Shown here piece by piece: positions 46,979 through 55,040 of a stretch of DNA of 64,000 bases. Position 1 is the first letter of the stretch, and each line of letters starts with the position of its first letter. The DNA is from Streptomyces sp. CBMA29 (GTDB lineage: Bacteria > Actinomycetota > Actinomycetes > Streptomycetales > Streptomycetaceae): assembly GCF_014596445.1 (NCBI RefSeq), contig NZ_MECL01000007.1, positions 36,355 through 100,354 of the forward strand, written 5' to 3'. Both the position numbers and the translations under genes were made by a program. The notes under the pieces were generated by a model that was not told the DNA's origin, ran no database searches, and worked only from the letters and a program-made list of their open reading frames with translations.

Positions 46979-47593
46979 TCAGCTATGGACGGTAATGCAG
47001 GGTGTTCCGCCCTCGGAGCCGCCCCAGTAGTTGCACAGTTTGGTGCCGTCCTTCCATGAACGCGGCAAGTCGTCGAACCTTGATTGGTAACGGCCAGCGC
47101 CGTACCACGGCTGGTAAAGGACCTCCAGCACGGTCGTATTGACGATGTAGCTGGCTCCCACAGTCCCGGCGGCGCAGGAACAGAAATAGGCGTCCGTGGT
47201 CCAGTTGCTGACTGTGAGACCGGAGCCGGTGACTTCGATGCAGGTGGCGAAGGCGCTGCCTGTTGGATTGCATTTGCTGGCGCTGTTGGGCGACACCGAC
47301 GATTTGACGGCCGCCTGAGAGACACCGGGGAGGTCCTTGACGTGACCGACCAGGACGTACTCCGGGTAGTGCGTCCCCTGGGGCGGCTTGGGCAGAGAGG
47401 GCGAGTCTCCCGGCACACGGGTGAGCGTCACCTGCTGGTTCCCGTCGATGTGGGTTCCAAGCTTGACGGAGGAGATCCACGAAAAGTCATCGGGCGAGGC
47501 ATGGGCCGATGCCGGCCCACTCCATGCGAGAACCACCGCGAATGCGATCGTGAGCGCATTGAGGAGCTTCGAAATCCGAAAGCGTAAAGTCAT
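46979..47593 (-). CDS. Small secreted Cys-containing protein with an early TTA codon
   Basis: 204 residues. The ATG at 47593 has AAGGA about eight bases upstream. The Sec signal (RFRISKLLNALTIAFAVVLAWSGPASA) gives a mature protein with several Cys (SKCNPTG, ATCIEV, YFCSCAAG, KLCNYWGG, TPCITV) probably disulphide-bonded. Leu3 is encoded by TTA, so translation should depend on the bldA tRNA and be delayed until development. No known domain recognised. Codon use is less GC-biased than in the core genes, which supports recent acquisition. Confidence 0.72.
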   Translation of the reverse strand: MTLRFRISKLLNALTIAFAVVLAWSGPASAHASPDDFSWISSVKLGTHIDGNQQVTLTRVPGDSPSLPKPPQGTHYPEYVLVGHVKDLPGVSQAAVKSSVSPNSASKCNPTGSAFATCIEVTGSGLTVSNWTTDAYFCSCAAGTVGASYIVNTTVLEVLYQPWYGAGRYQSRFDDLPRSWKDGTKLCNYWGGSEGGTPCITVHS

Positions 47594-47679
47594 GCGACTT
47601 CCTTCGGTCTATGGCGTCGAACAATAATATTCGCCCGACTTGGAGAGACGATTCTTGTCGAGCCGTCGGCCCAGGAAAA

Positions 47680-47697
47680 CCAAGATTGCCATCTTGG
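47680..47697. repeat. Small perfect hairpin in AT-rich DNA
   Basis: CCAAGAT, loop TGCC, ATCTTGG. It lies about 90 bp upstream of the secreted-protein start and could be an operator. Confidence 0.5.
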
Positions 47698-48033
47698 CTG
47701 ATTCTTTACTGCATATGACTCAAATTATCGGGGAATATTGCACTCCGAATGAAATAGGAATATTTCAGTCCGAGCGGAATTTTATATTTCGCTTCAGGTG
47801 ACGTCTGCGCCGACTGGCATAACTGCAGGCCGTGGCCCGGGGCAGACCACACGCCGACGTTATGGAGCAGACGATGGGCTGGAGGCGTCGGTGGGCCGAC
47901 CGGCTCGCCGACGCCTCCCGTCGGCCGCTGAGCACCGAGCAGGCGCTGAGGACCCCACCGCGGCTGACCACAGCCCCGCCCCGCCTCAGCGCCCCGTCGC
48001 CTTGGCTTTGTATCTCAGTGCGGGAGTCGTTTC

Positions 48034-48056
48034 GAGGTGACTGTGGGAGTCACCTC
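48034..48056. terminator. 9-bp hairpin upstream of the SDR gene
   Basis: GAGGTGACT, loop GTGGG, AGTCACCTC. It may insulate the SDR gene from upstream transcription or be an operator. Confidence 0.5.
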
Positions 48057-48177
48057 CTGACCGAGTGTGCGATGTCGGTTCGTTTTGACGTCACTCAGGT
48101 TCTTGCGGTGGGACGGTGGAGTGTGCTTCCACCGCAGGGGCCCATGGGGAAGTCTGGGCAGGGGGGCTGATATCCAG

Positions 48178-48207
48178 TTGAGGTGATAGTCGAGGGTGGG
48201 TCATGAT
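48178..48207 (+). promoter_or_regulatory. Leaderless promoter of the SDR gene
   Basis: TTGAGG (48178-48183), 18-bp spacer, CATGAT (48202-48207), eight bases to the ATG at 48216. No ribosome site is present. Confidence 0.55.
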
Positions 48208-48215
48208 CCCGTCTC

Positions 48216-49010
48216 ATGCCGGAAACCTCGCCCTCCAGTCCTCGCTCCGTCGCCCTCGTCACCGGTGCGGGCGGGCGCACCGTGAACATCGGCTCCGCCG
48301 TGGCCCGCCGCCTCGCCGAGACCGGCTGGGACGTCGCGTTCACCTACTGGCGCCCCTACGACGAAGAGAAGCCCTGGGAGCCCGAGCCCGATGCGCCTAC
48401 GGCGCTCGGTCGCCAGTTGGGCAGCCTGGGTGCCCGGCACACCGCCGTGGAAGCAGACCTCGCAGCCCCGGCCGTCCCAGCAGCCGTCTTCGACTCCGCT
48501 GAGAGGGACCTTGGGCCCGTCAGGGCTCTGGTGATGTGCCACTGCGAACAGCGTGACCTGAACCTCCGGACCACGACCGTGGACAGCTTCGACCGGCACT
48601 TCGCGGTCAACGCCCGGGCCGCGTGGCTGCTCATCCGCGAGTTCGGGCGGCGCTTTCAAGGAACGGCCGACGATGCCGACCCCGGGCGCATCATCGCCTT
48701 CACCAGCGACCACGTCGTCGGCAACCTTCCCTACGGCGCCAGCAAAGGCGCCCTGGACCGCATCACCCTCGCCGCCGCCCACGAGTTCGCCCAGCTTGGC
48801 ATCCGCGCCAATGTCATCAACCCCGGCCCCATCGACACCGGGTGGATGACGGACGAGATCCGTGCTTCCGGCAGCAAGCAAACGCCCGCAGGACGGATCG
48901 CGGGCCCCGAGGAGCCCGCCAATCTCGTTGCTTTCCTCTGCTCCCCGCAAGGCCAGTGGATCAACGGCCAGCACCTCTTCAGCAACGGCGGCTTCCGCAC
49001 CGCTCTCTGA
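48216..49010 (+). CDS. Short-chain dehydrogenase/reductase (SDR)
   Basis: 264 residues. The Rossmann motif is ALVTGAGGRTVNIGSAVARRLAETG, with the unusual GGRTVNIG spacing seen in enoyl-ACP-reductase-like or divergent SDRs. Catalytic residues: Ser in IAFTSDHVVG and Tyr-Lys in PYGASKGALDRI. INPGPIDTGWM and C-terminal GQHLFSNGG are typical of 3-oxoacyl-ACP-reductase-type SDRs. NAD(P)-dependent oxidoreductase of unknown substrate. Intact, with Streptomyces-like codon use, despite lying among decayed genes. Confidence 0.88.
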   Translation: MPETSPSSPRSVALVTGAGGRTVNIGSAVARRLAETGWDVAFTYWRPYDEEKPWEPEPDAPTALGRQLGSLGARHTAVEADLAAPAVPAAVFDSAERDLGPVRALVMCHCEQRDLNLRTTTVDSFDRHFAVNARAAWLLIREFGRRFQGTADDADPGRIIAFTSDHVVGNLPYGASKGALDRITLAAAHEFAQLGIRANVINPGPIDTGWMTDEIRASGSKQTPAGRIAGPEEPANLVAFLCSPQGQWINGQHLFSNGGFRTAL

Positions 49011-49422
49011 AGGAGAGCCGGTCGAGCCGGTATCGGTCTCGAACCACTGAGCGACATCAGTTCTCACTGACGTTGATCATGGAATTGCGCGGCAGGCGAC
49101 TCCCGAACTCGCGTCGAAATGACATCCATGGAAAGCGACACAGCCATCGCCTCAGCCGAGTTGCGGGGACGGGGCGCCGACATGTCAGCCGTACGTCCGT
49201 CCCGAGCGCGCTGGACCAGGGCCCTGTGTAGGCCGTGCTGTCAGAAGCGGGAGGGCCGGGTCATTGCCCGGGCTTGGACAGCAACCGGTCCTGGACGGTG
49301 TGCGGTGCGAGCGGCTCCTCAAAGAATCTGTCGATCCGATTACACGGTTACGGCATCCCGTGCCTCTCAAGAGGTAGCGGGTCACGGTGGCCTGGCTTTC
49401 ACGCAGATAGAGGGGGACCGCC
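49011..49422. other. Intergenic, no supported gene
   Basis: About 410 bp. Frames on both strands are Arg/Ser-rich and unconvincing. Nothing recognisable. Confidence 0.4.
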
Positions 49423-49704
49423 TTGGACGCGACGACTGTCCTGGTGACCGTTGCCTCGCTCGTCACGGGCAGAGTGTGTCTGCTGATCGGGTTGTCGATG
49501 CGCTTGCGGTGGCGGACCAGGCACGAACAAGTACAGAGGCAGCACCTCACGTCAGTTGCTCAGTCGGTCGGCGGGGGCAGTGACCTGGAAATCGTGGAGC
49601 AGCGGCCGGATGGACACAGCCTCTGCCTCTGCCCTCGAAGTGGAACTACGCCCCCCGCCCGAGTGCGTATCGCTCCCCTGACCAGCTCGTTGGGTGACTG
49701 GTGA
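49423..49704 (+). CDS. Possible small single-pass membrane protein
   Basis: 93 codons from a TTG with GAGGGGGA five bases upstream. One hydrophobic segment near the N-terminus (VLVTVASLVTGRVCLLIGLSM) is followed by a basic turn (RLRWRTRHEQ) and a soluble tail (LTSVAQSVGGGSDLEIVEQRPDGHSL). That order looks like small actinobacterial membrane proteins, but the final 30 residues look like noncoding translation, so the gene may be truncated or decayed. Confidence 0.35.
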   Translation: MDATTVLVTVASLVTGRVCLLIGLSMRLRWRTRHEQVQRQHLTSVAQSVGGGSDLEIVEQRPDGHSLCLCPRSGTTPPARVRIAPLTSSLGDW

Positions 49705-49934
49705 CGTCTTCCGCAGTTCGTGGGCGGCGCTGCCTACGGAGCGACCGTGCTGCCCGTCGGGCCGGGCGTCGGCGGTGCGCGTGACCTGTCGGTGCGAGTC
49801 AGGGAGACCTGTCGGAAGGCACGGCCGCAGAATCGACGGAATCATCTGCAGCCGGCCGGTTCAACGCGCGGATCCGGAGTTCCGTGAGGTGGCGTCGAAG
49901 TTGTTCGGGCTGCCGCTACGCGTGCTCGACTGCT

Positions 49935-50267
49935 CTAGCTCATGAGCTCTTCCCACAGCTTGCCCTCAAGTTCGGCTACCGCCTCCTGCAGACCGCGGAC
50001 GTCGCCGTCACCAGTGGCGATCGTCTTCAGCATGCCGTGCACATTCCACATCAGGTGGTACGGCAGGGCTACCTCGGGAGCGACGCGGGTGCTATCGCCG
50101 GGCGCTTCGACTCGCCAGCCGAGAATGAGTTGAGGATCTTGATCATGCGTGATGTCCTTGATGACTGCGGCCGGGCCCGCGCCCGCCGCCTTCGCCTGAG
50201 CGATGAACTGCGCCACCTCGCCCACGGTGGTCTTCTCATCCCAGAGCAACTCGATCCTGATGGTCAT
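49935..50267 (-). CDS. Hypothetical 110-residue protein
   Basis: The ATG at 50267 has GGAGAG about seven bases upstream. It begins MTIRIELLWDEKTTVGEVAQFIAQAKAAG, a beta strand then a helix, with VIKDITHDQDPQLILGWRVEAP and a helical C-terminus (LQEAVAELEGKLWEELMS). It is acidic and soluble. It lies downstream of the DUF4231-like membrane protein on the same strand with about 265 bp between. Family unknown. Confidence 0.65.
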   Translation of the reverse strand: MTIRIELLWDEKTTVGEVAQFIAQAKAAGAGPAAVIKDITHDQDPQLILGWRVEAPGDSTRVAPEVALPYHLMWNVHGMLKTIATGDGDVRGLQEAVAELEGKLWEELMS

Positions 50268-50531
50268 TCTTCTTCTCTCCGGCGTAGAGATAGGTGGGTC
50301 GACATCCAACCAGATCCGCCGACAGCGTGCCGCTGGCACAAGCCGCCCATCCGGCGTGAGCCGCGCCTGCCACCTGCCAGGACTCTCGCGCTGCTCTGCG
50401 GTCACTCCATACCCGGCCCGATGGCAGCCGTGGCCGCGGACACCGCCGCGCCGCGGAGCGCGCCAGCGCTGTCTCTGTCCAAACTATGGTGTTCGATGCG
50501 AACACCGGCCCGGGTCTGTAACGACTGCCAG

Positions 50532-51398
50532 TCATGCAGCCGGTGGGGACTCGGCAGGGGCGGCTTGGTCGGCAGGCTGATCCAGCTGCTGCTCACGACG
50601 CCGCTGCTCGTTGCGAAGTGCCTCGACACGCTGGGTGAATTTGGCGAGAGCCTCGTCCTCTTGCGACTCGCCGTACTGGCTGTACTCACCGATGCCAAGC
50701 GTCACGGCATTCAGTTCCTCCTCGATGGCGTCAGCCGTCTGCCGTAGGAAGTAGCTCCGCTCCCGGTACTTGTAGTAACCGGTGAACGCGGATGCGAGGG
50801 TGACGCTGAATCCAAGAACCACGACTGACAGGGTCTGCCAGTCCCAGTCCTGTTGACCGGTGGCGGCGAGCGTGGTCATCGCGGTCGACCCGATGATGAT
50901 CAGGGACTGCAGGCTGTTATGGACACGACGGTAGTGGCGGCTCTCCCGTCCGAGCTGGGCAATGACCTCGGCTGTGTCCTCGCGGTACAGGCCGCGACGA
51001 TCCGCCAATGGCGGATGTACCCGCAGGCTCTTCATACGCAGCTCTTCACGCTCGATGGCGAGACGGTCCCGTAGTTGCGCGAGGCTGTACTTGTAACGGT
51101 CCGGTGCTTGGTGGTGAATGCGGAAATCGAGCGGGTCCGCCTGGACGAGGTGATCCACACAGATCACTGCGACCGTGAGGCCGCCAACGGCCAGAGCGGT
51201 TCCGAGGAAGCCTCTGCCAGCGACAAGGGCTGCATGGGTATCGGCGAACGCAACGTTCCACGCGATGAGCGAAGGGGTGCTCACGAGGGTGACGAGCAGG
51301 GAAGCGACCAGAAAGCGCGCACGTCTCCGCTTCCAGGCGACCTTTCGCTCCAGCTCCCCAACTTCCGTTCGTAACCTGGCGATCTCAGATGCCAACAC
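50532..51398 (-). CDS. DUF4231/SLATT-like membrane protein
   Basis: 288 residues from a GTG at 51398. An N-terminal coiled-coil-like segment (EIARLRTEVGELERKVAWKRRRA) leads to two hydrophobic pairs: LVASLLVTLVSTPSLIAW with TALAVGGLTVAVICV, and SLIIIGSTAMTTLAAT with TLSVVVLGFSVTLASAF. Then comes the family-like motif YYKYRERSYFLRQTADAIEEELNAVTLGIGEYSQYGES. DUF4231/SLATT proteins are proposed pore-forming effectors of nucleotide-sensing conflict systems; no sensor gene is adjacent. Leu9 is a TTA codon, implying bldA control. Confidence 0.72.
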   Translation of the reverse strand: MLASEIARLRTEVGELERKVAWKRRRARFLVASLLVTLVSTPSLIAWNVAFADTHAALVAGRGFLGTALAVGGLTVAVICVDHLVQADPLDFRIHHQAPDRYKYSLAQLRDRLAIEREELRMKSLRVHPPLADRRGLYREDTAEVIAQLGRESRHYRRVHNSLQSLIIIGSTAMTTLAATGQQDWDWQTLSVVVLGFSVTLASAFTGYYKYRERSYFLRQTADAIEEELNAVTLGIGEYSQYGESQEDEALAKFTQRVEALRNEQRRREQQLDQPADQAAPAESPPAA

Positions 51399-51960
51399 TC
51401 GCCCCCATAGTCAACTCCGAGTGCGTACAGATCCGATAACCCTAAGTTATCCGTCGCACAGGTCGCTCAGTCGTATCAATGAAAGATCGTCCCCGGCGTA
51501 CGACGAAGACGGCTGACGGCTTCGGTCTGGAAGTATTGCGCCGGGCAGTTGGTCGACGAAGGCGAACCGCTGCTGGATGGTCCAGACGCGGATTTGGAGC
51601 GGTCGGTGGGACATCCGCACCCACACTTCGTCGCCGCCAGGGCAGTAGGCGCCACACAATCGCGGCGCCTACGGTCGGCGAGAGCGTCAGCGTGCCGTAC
51701 GCACGCTGACCGGTCAGGCCGCGAACATCAACGTCGGGCGGACCGAGACGTGCAACCGAGTGATCGTGTGACCGAAGTATCGGCTGGTCAGAGGACCCCA
51801 GGGCCATCGATTAGCGGGACCGCCCAGATGCAGCTGGCCGCATCCGGATCCGTGTGGCTTTCCCTGTCTCCCCGCAGCCCCACGCCCACGTTCACCGCCG
51901 CCTAGCCATGGCCTCCTGGTGACTGGCGTTCAGATGCCGGATGGACTGTGCGAGGCGCGG
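51399..51960. other. Intergenic, possible small minus-strand remnant
   Basis: About 560 bp. A 70-codon minus-strand frame at 51659-51447 contains HRPLQIRVWTIQQRFAFVDQ and might be a small gene or remnant, but I cannot place it in a family. Otherwise nothing is seen. Confidence 0.3.
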
Positions 51961-52305
51961 CTAGTCCGCCAAGTCGATGTTCCCGGAACTGGCGGCATGG
52001 ACCAGCAGGCCGAACATACGGTGCAGAATCCCGCTCTCGTGACGCCGCCGTTCCCAGTCCTCATCCGGTACGGAGCCGACGTCGGGATCAGCCTGGAACC
52101 GGACGTCCTCCGCCAGGCACGCCCTCAGCGCGGCTGGCCATGCCGCCGGGAAGGGAGCGGGTGTGTTGGGATCCTCGGTCCCGGCCCAGATCCGCTCGGT
52201 ACGCACCACCGCGCTGGTGATCCGTGATCCAGGCGCTCGGGTGAGGCGCTGCTCGAGGTCGTCCAACGCGGCCAGCTCGCGGGCGAGCCTCCGGATCGCT
52301 GCGCC
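51961..52305 (-). pseudogene. 5'-truncated gene fragment at island edge
   Basis: About 115 codons with coding-like character running to a stop at 51961: LDGAAIRRLARELAALDDLEQ, RITSAVVRTERIWAG, ACLAEDVRFQADPDVG, RRHESGILHRMFGLLVHAA. No start codon with ribosome site is available: upstream, on the minus strand, the frame runs into the antisense of the following plus-strand gene. The 5' end therefore seems lost at a junction near 52303. Family unknown. Confidence 0.5.
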
Positions 52306-52659
52306 ATCAAGGTGACCGGCTGCGACGCCTTCACCCAGGGCGCGATGTGCACGCTGCACCCGGGCGACTCGATCGCGCACGGCCTCGGCAGGATCGCGGG
52401 CGGACCCGGCAAGGTGAAGGTGTCCTTCAAGGACAAGACCTCGTTCACCTTCACGGTGACCAACAAGGGATACTTCGACGACCCCGGTTCGCAGATCAAG
52501 TTCTCGATCTCGTCCCGGAAGGACGGCGTATACCTGACGCAGAAGGCTTATACGACGGGCTCGAACTGGTTCGCGTGGGCCGGGGTCAAGATGGGCGCTG
52601 CCAAGCAGCAGTGGCAGCAGCAGGCCCGCAATCTGCGGAACGCCATGGAGAACAACTAA
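52303..52659 (+). pseudogene. 5'-truncated C-terminal domain, possible RHS toxin tip
   Basis: About 118 codons open to a stop at 52659: KVTGCDAFTQGAMCTLHPGD, IAHGLGRIAGGPGKVKVSFKD, FTFTVTNKGYFDDPGSQIKF, then a helical end (QQWQQQARNLRNAMENN). A GTG at 52312 is in frame but has only a weak upstream site, and the start of the domain looks cut. A paired-Cys beta domain like this, at the 3' end of a locus whose 5' end is an RHS gene, fits a toxin tip or end cap; this is inference. It could also be an independent secreted-domain fragment. Confidence 0.5.
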
Positions 52660-52662
52660 CGG

Positions 52663-53055
52663 ATGACACGCACGACGCGCAGGGCCTGGCTGTCCTCGGC
52701 CCCATGGATCGCCGCCGCGGTGGCGACTCCGTGGGCGTCGAGGGCGGCCTCGCCCGTCGACCCCACGGTGATCACCCTGCTGGCCGCCTTTGCCGCCGTC
52801 GGCGTCCTGGGCATCCCGCTGGGCGTCCTGCTCGGACGCCTCGGCGTCCGGCGGGAAGCCGTCGCCGTGGCCGCGCTCGCGGTGGCCGGGGCGGCGGCTT
52901 CCTGCGCGGTCCGGATCGTCGGCGTCAGTGACGAGAGCCCGGCGGGCAAGGCGGCGATCGTCCTCGTGCCGGCCGCGCTCTTCGCGGCCCTGGCCCTGCC
53001 CTTGCCCGCCGTCGGCTTCGTCGTGGCGTGGGTGCGGTGGAAGCCTGCGCACTGA
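52663..53055 (+). CDS. Small four-helix membrane protein
   Basis: 130 residues, starting three bases after the preceding stop. Four hydrophobic segments: SSAPWIAAAVATPWAS, VITLLAAFAAVGVLGIPLGVLL, AVAVAALAVAGAAASCAV and IVLVPAALFAALALPLPAVGFVVAWV. No recognised family. If the upstream fragment is a toxin tip, a small membrane protein directly downstream would be in the usual immunity-gene position. The ribosome site is weak (GGAG 13 bases upstream), suggesting coupling to the upstream frame. Confidence 0.65.
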   Translation: MTRTTRRAWLSSAPWIAAAVATPWASRAASPVDPTVITLLAAFAAVGVLGIPLGVLLGRLGVRREAVAVAALAVAGAAASCAVRIVGVSDESPAGKAAIVLVPAALFAALALPLPAVGFVVAWVRWKPAH

Positions 53056-53083
53056 GCACGCGGTCGCCCGCCCGCCGGGTCGG

Positions 53084-53401
53084 TCAGGCCAGCGGCTCGT
53101 GGTTGGCCCAGACGACCTGGTACGGGTAGCGGGCCTGCCAGCGGCTGATGAGCTCTTCGGTGCCGGGGATGGCGAAGGCCGCGTTGAGCGCGTCGAGATC
53201 GGCGACGCCGATGTGGACGATCGCGGTGGCGGTGAACACCGGGCTGTGGTCGTCCGCCGGGACACGGATGTGGCGCTGGGCGGAGAAAGTGCGGACGTGC
53301 CCGGAGCCCACCATCAGGCTTTCGATGTCCTTGAGGTATTGATCCAGGTCCGCGTCCGGAATCGACGGGTCGAACGAGACAATCATCGTATGGCTGATCA
53401 T
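53084..53401 (-). CDS. Small Dabb/ferredoxin-like alpha-beta barrel protein
   Basis: About 105 residues. It resembles stress-responsive alpha/beta-barrel (Dabb or EthD-like) proteins: TMIVSFDPSIPDADLDQYLKDIESL, then VFTATAIVHIGVADLDALNAAFAIPGTEELISRW and YQVVWANHEPLA. Such small dimeric proteins often act as monooxygenases or cyclases in degradative or biosynthetic pathways. The start is uncertain (53401 or 53386). It is divergent from a LysR gene across about 70 bp, the classic arrangement of a LysR regulator and its target. Confidence 0.72.
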   Translation of the reverse strand: MISHTMIVSFDPSIPDADLDQYLKDIESLMVGSGHVRTFSAQRHIRVPADDHSPVFTATAIVHIGVADLDALNAAFAIPGTEELISRWQARYPYQVVWANHEPLA

Positions 53402-53470
53402 GAGTCCATGGAACCGTCGCCCGGCCGCCAAGTCCAAGACCTTCTGGATCATCGGCGATAACCTGAGGGC

Positions 53471-54328
53471 ATGAGTGACCTGGAGACGCGCGAGCTGGAG
53501 TACTTCGTCGCGGTCGCCGAGGAACTGCACTTCGGCCGCGCCGCCGAGCGGCTGTCCATCGCGCAGCCCGCGCTGTCGAAGGCGATCCGGCGGGTCGAGG
53601 CGCGCCTCGGTGTCCTGCTCCTGACCCGTACGAGCCGCCATGTGGCGCTCACCCCGGCGGGGGAGGCGCTGCTGCACCACGGCCGTCACGCGCTCAACGC
53701 GGTCGGCGCGGCGGCCGAGAGCGCGCGCCGGGCCGGTGACGCGCGGGCCCAGCTGCGGCTGGTGATCAAGCCGGGCGGCGACGCCAATCTGCTGTCCGGG
53801 ATCCTCGCCGCGTACGCGGAACGCCCGGACGCGCGCCGGGTGGACGTGCTGTTCGGCGGCGCCACCGACCGGGCCGACCACCTGCGGGACGGCAGGGCCG
53901 ATGTGGCGCTGCTGTACGCGCCGTTCGACGACCTCACCGGGCTCGCGTCCCAGACGCTTTTCGTGGAGGGGCGGGTGGCGATCCTGCCGCGTGACCACCG
54001 GCTGGCCGGGCGTACGGAGCTGCGGCTCGCGGATCTGGACGGCGAGACGCTGCCGCGCTGGCAGGGCGTGGGCTGGGCGGGCGTGCCCGACGACGGGAGC
54101 GGGCCGGAGGTCGCGGACGTGCCGCAGATGGTCCAGCTGATCGTGCTGGGGCGGATGGTCGCGGTGCTGCCGCGGTCGCTGGCCGAGCCGGCGCATCCGG
54201 GCCTGGTGTGCGTGCCGGTGATCGACGCGCCCACGAGTCGGCTGGTCGTGGCGTGGTCGCGGCGCGACGACCGGGCGCTTGTCGCCTCGTTCGTACGGGC
54301 GGCGGTGGCAGCGGCGGGCAGGGCGTAG
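53471..54328 (+). CDS. LysR family transcriptional regulator
   Basis: 285 residues. The winged HTH is at the N-terminus (ELEYFVAVAEELHFGRAAERL, SIAQPALSKAIRRVEARLG, LLTRTSRHVALTPAGEALL). A substrate-binding domain follows (GRADVALLYAPFDD, VEGRVAILPRDHRLAG). TAACCT (53459-53464) lies six bases before the ATG with no ribosome site, so it is probably leaderless. It likely regulates the divergent small barrel protein. Confidence 0.9.
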   Translation: MSDLETRELEYFVAVAEELHFGRAAERLSIAQPALSKAIRRVEARLGVLLLTRTSRHVALTPAGEALLHHGRHALNAVGAAAESARRAGDARAQLRLVIKPGGDANLLSGILAAYAERPDARRVDVLFGGATDRADHLRDGRADVALLYAPFDDLTGLASQTLFVEGRVAILPRDHRLAGRTELRLADLDGETLPRWQGVGWAGVPDDGSGPEVADVPQMVQLIVLGRMVAVLPRSLAEPAHPGLVCVPVIDAPTSRLVVAWSRRDDRALVASFVRAAVAAAGRA

Positions 54329-54348
54329 CGGTACCGCGTACCGCGTGT

Positions 54349-54388
54349 GCGGCGGTGGGTGAGCGGCGCGCCGTTCACCCACCGCCGC
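54349..54388. terminator. 14-bp terminator after lysR
   Basis: GCGGCGGTGGGTGA (54349-54362) pairs perfectly with 54375-54388. The loop contains the palindrome GGCGCGCC, so the structure may extend. It lies 20 bp after the lysR stop and serves the convergent gene as well. Confidence 0.85.
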
Positions 54389-54488
54389 GGGACCGCCGCG
54401 GGCCCGACCGCCGCCTCCACCGTACTGAGGTGGGGCGGCGGTCCGGCCGGTGCTGCGTGTGGTGCGTGTGGTGCTGCGTACGGCCTGA

Positions 54489-55040
54489 CTACCGGCCGAC
54501 GCGCGGGAGGCTGTTGAGCTTGCCGGGCAGCACGGTGTTCGTCTGCTGGGCCCGCATGAGAGCGATGACCGCGCCGACACCGGCGAGGATCAGGCTCACC
54601 CAGAAGCTGAAGCCGTGGCCACCGGCCGGGCCGAAGTCGGAGTGCGCGAAGATCGCGATCAGGTACAGGACGAAGCCCACCGCGAAGCCGACGAAGGTCA
54701 GCATGCGGTCGGGCGCGGGCAGCGTGACGGTGGGCACGAAGAGGCTGACCGCGAGGGCCGCGGCGCTGAGCACCGTGATGACCATCGCGAACCAGGCTAT
54801 GAACAGCCCGTGGCTGAAGTGCCAGGCACTCCAACTCACGCTGCCGAGGTTGATGCCGTAACCGCTCCCGAAATCCCAGGAGTAGTAGTTGAAGAACGAG
54901 AAGATCAACACAATGAACCCGATACCGAGAATTGCCCAGTCGAGTCGGTTGACCGAAGCCGGGTCGAAAGAACCCCCGGACGGGCCGCTCGCGCTCGGCG
55001 GCTGAGTCGGTGGGCCCGGCGGCGGTACATCGTGCGACAT
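54489..55040 (-). CDS. Small integral membrane protein
   Basis: 183 residues. The ATG at 55040 has GGGAGA nine bases upstream. A Pro/Ser-rich N-terminus (HDVPPPGPPTQPPSASG) is followed by four or five helices, including LDWAILGIGFIVLIFSFFNYY, LFIAWFAMVITVLSAAALAVSLF, MLTFVGFAVGFVLYLIAIF and FWVSLILAGVGAVIALM. Resembles widespread actinobacterial Pro-rich membrane proteins of unknown role. A dyad lies about 80 bp upstream. Confidence 0.8.
   Translation of the reverse strand: MSHDVPPPGPPTQPPSASGPSGGSFDPASVNRLDWAILGIGFIVLIFSFFNYYSWDFGSGYGINLGSVSWSAWHFSHGLFIAWFAMVITVLSAAALAVSLFVPTVTLPAPDRMLTFVGFAVGFVLYLIAIFAHSDFGPAGGHGFSFWVSLILAGVGAVIALMRAQQTNTVLPGKLNSLPRVGR

Larger units (their letters stand above)
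47594..48177. other. AT-rich intergenic region without a clear gene
   Basis: About 580 bp, including the most AT-rich stretch of the window (about 47690-47800, e.g. GGAATATTTCAG and GGAATTTTATATTTCGC). It holds two hairpins (listed separately). Overlapping open frames at 47800-48170 lack ribosome sites and known motifs. Confidence 0.5.
45663..52303. mobile_element. Accessory island replacing the body of the RHS gene
   Basis: Bounded on the left by the truncation of the RHS fragment and on the right by two abutting gene fragments. Content differs from its surroundings: a plasmid-type DUF721 relic, AT-rich spacers (47594-47830), two genes with TTA codons near the start, unrelated short genes, and little operon structure. 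No integrase, transposase, att repeat or tRNA is seen, so the mechanism is unknown; it may be a composite left by plasmid or element integration and deletion. Confidence 0.45.

Noticed and set aside
47832..48170. Small plus-strand frame in the AT-rich intergenic region
   Set aside because: No ribosome site or motif, and it spans a terminator-like hairpin.
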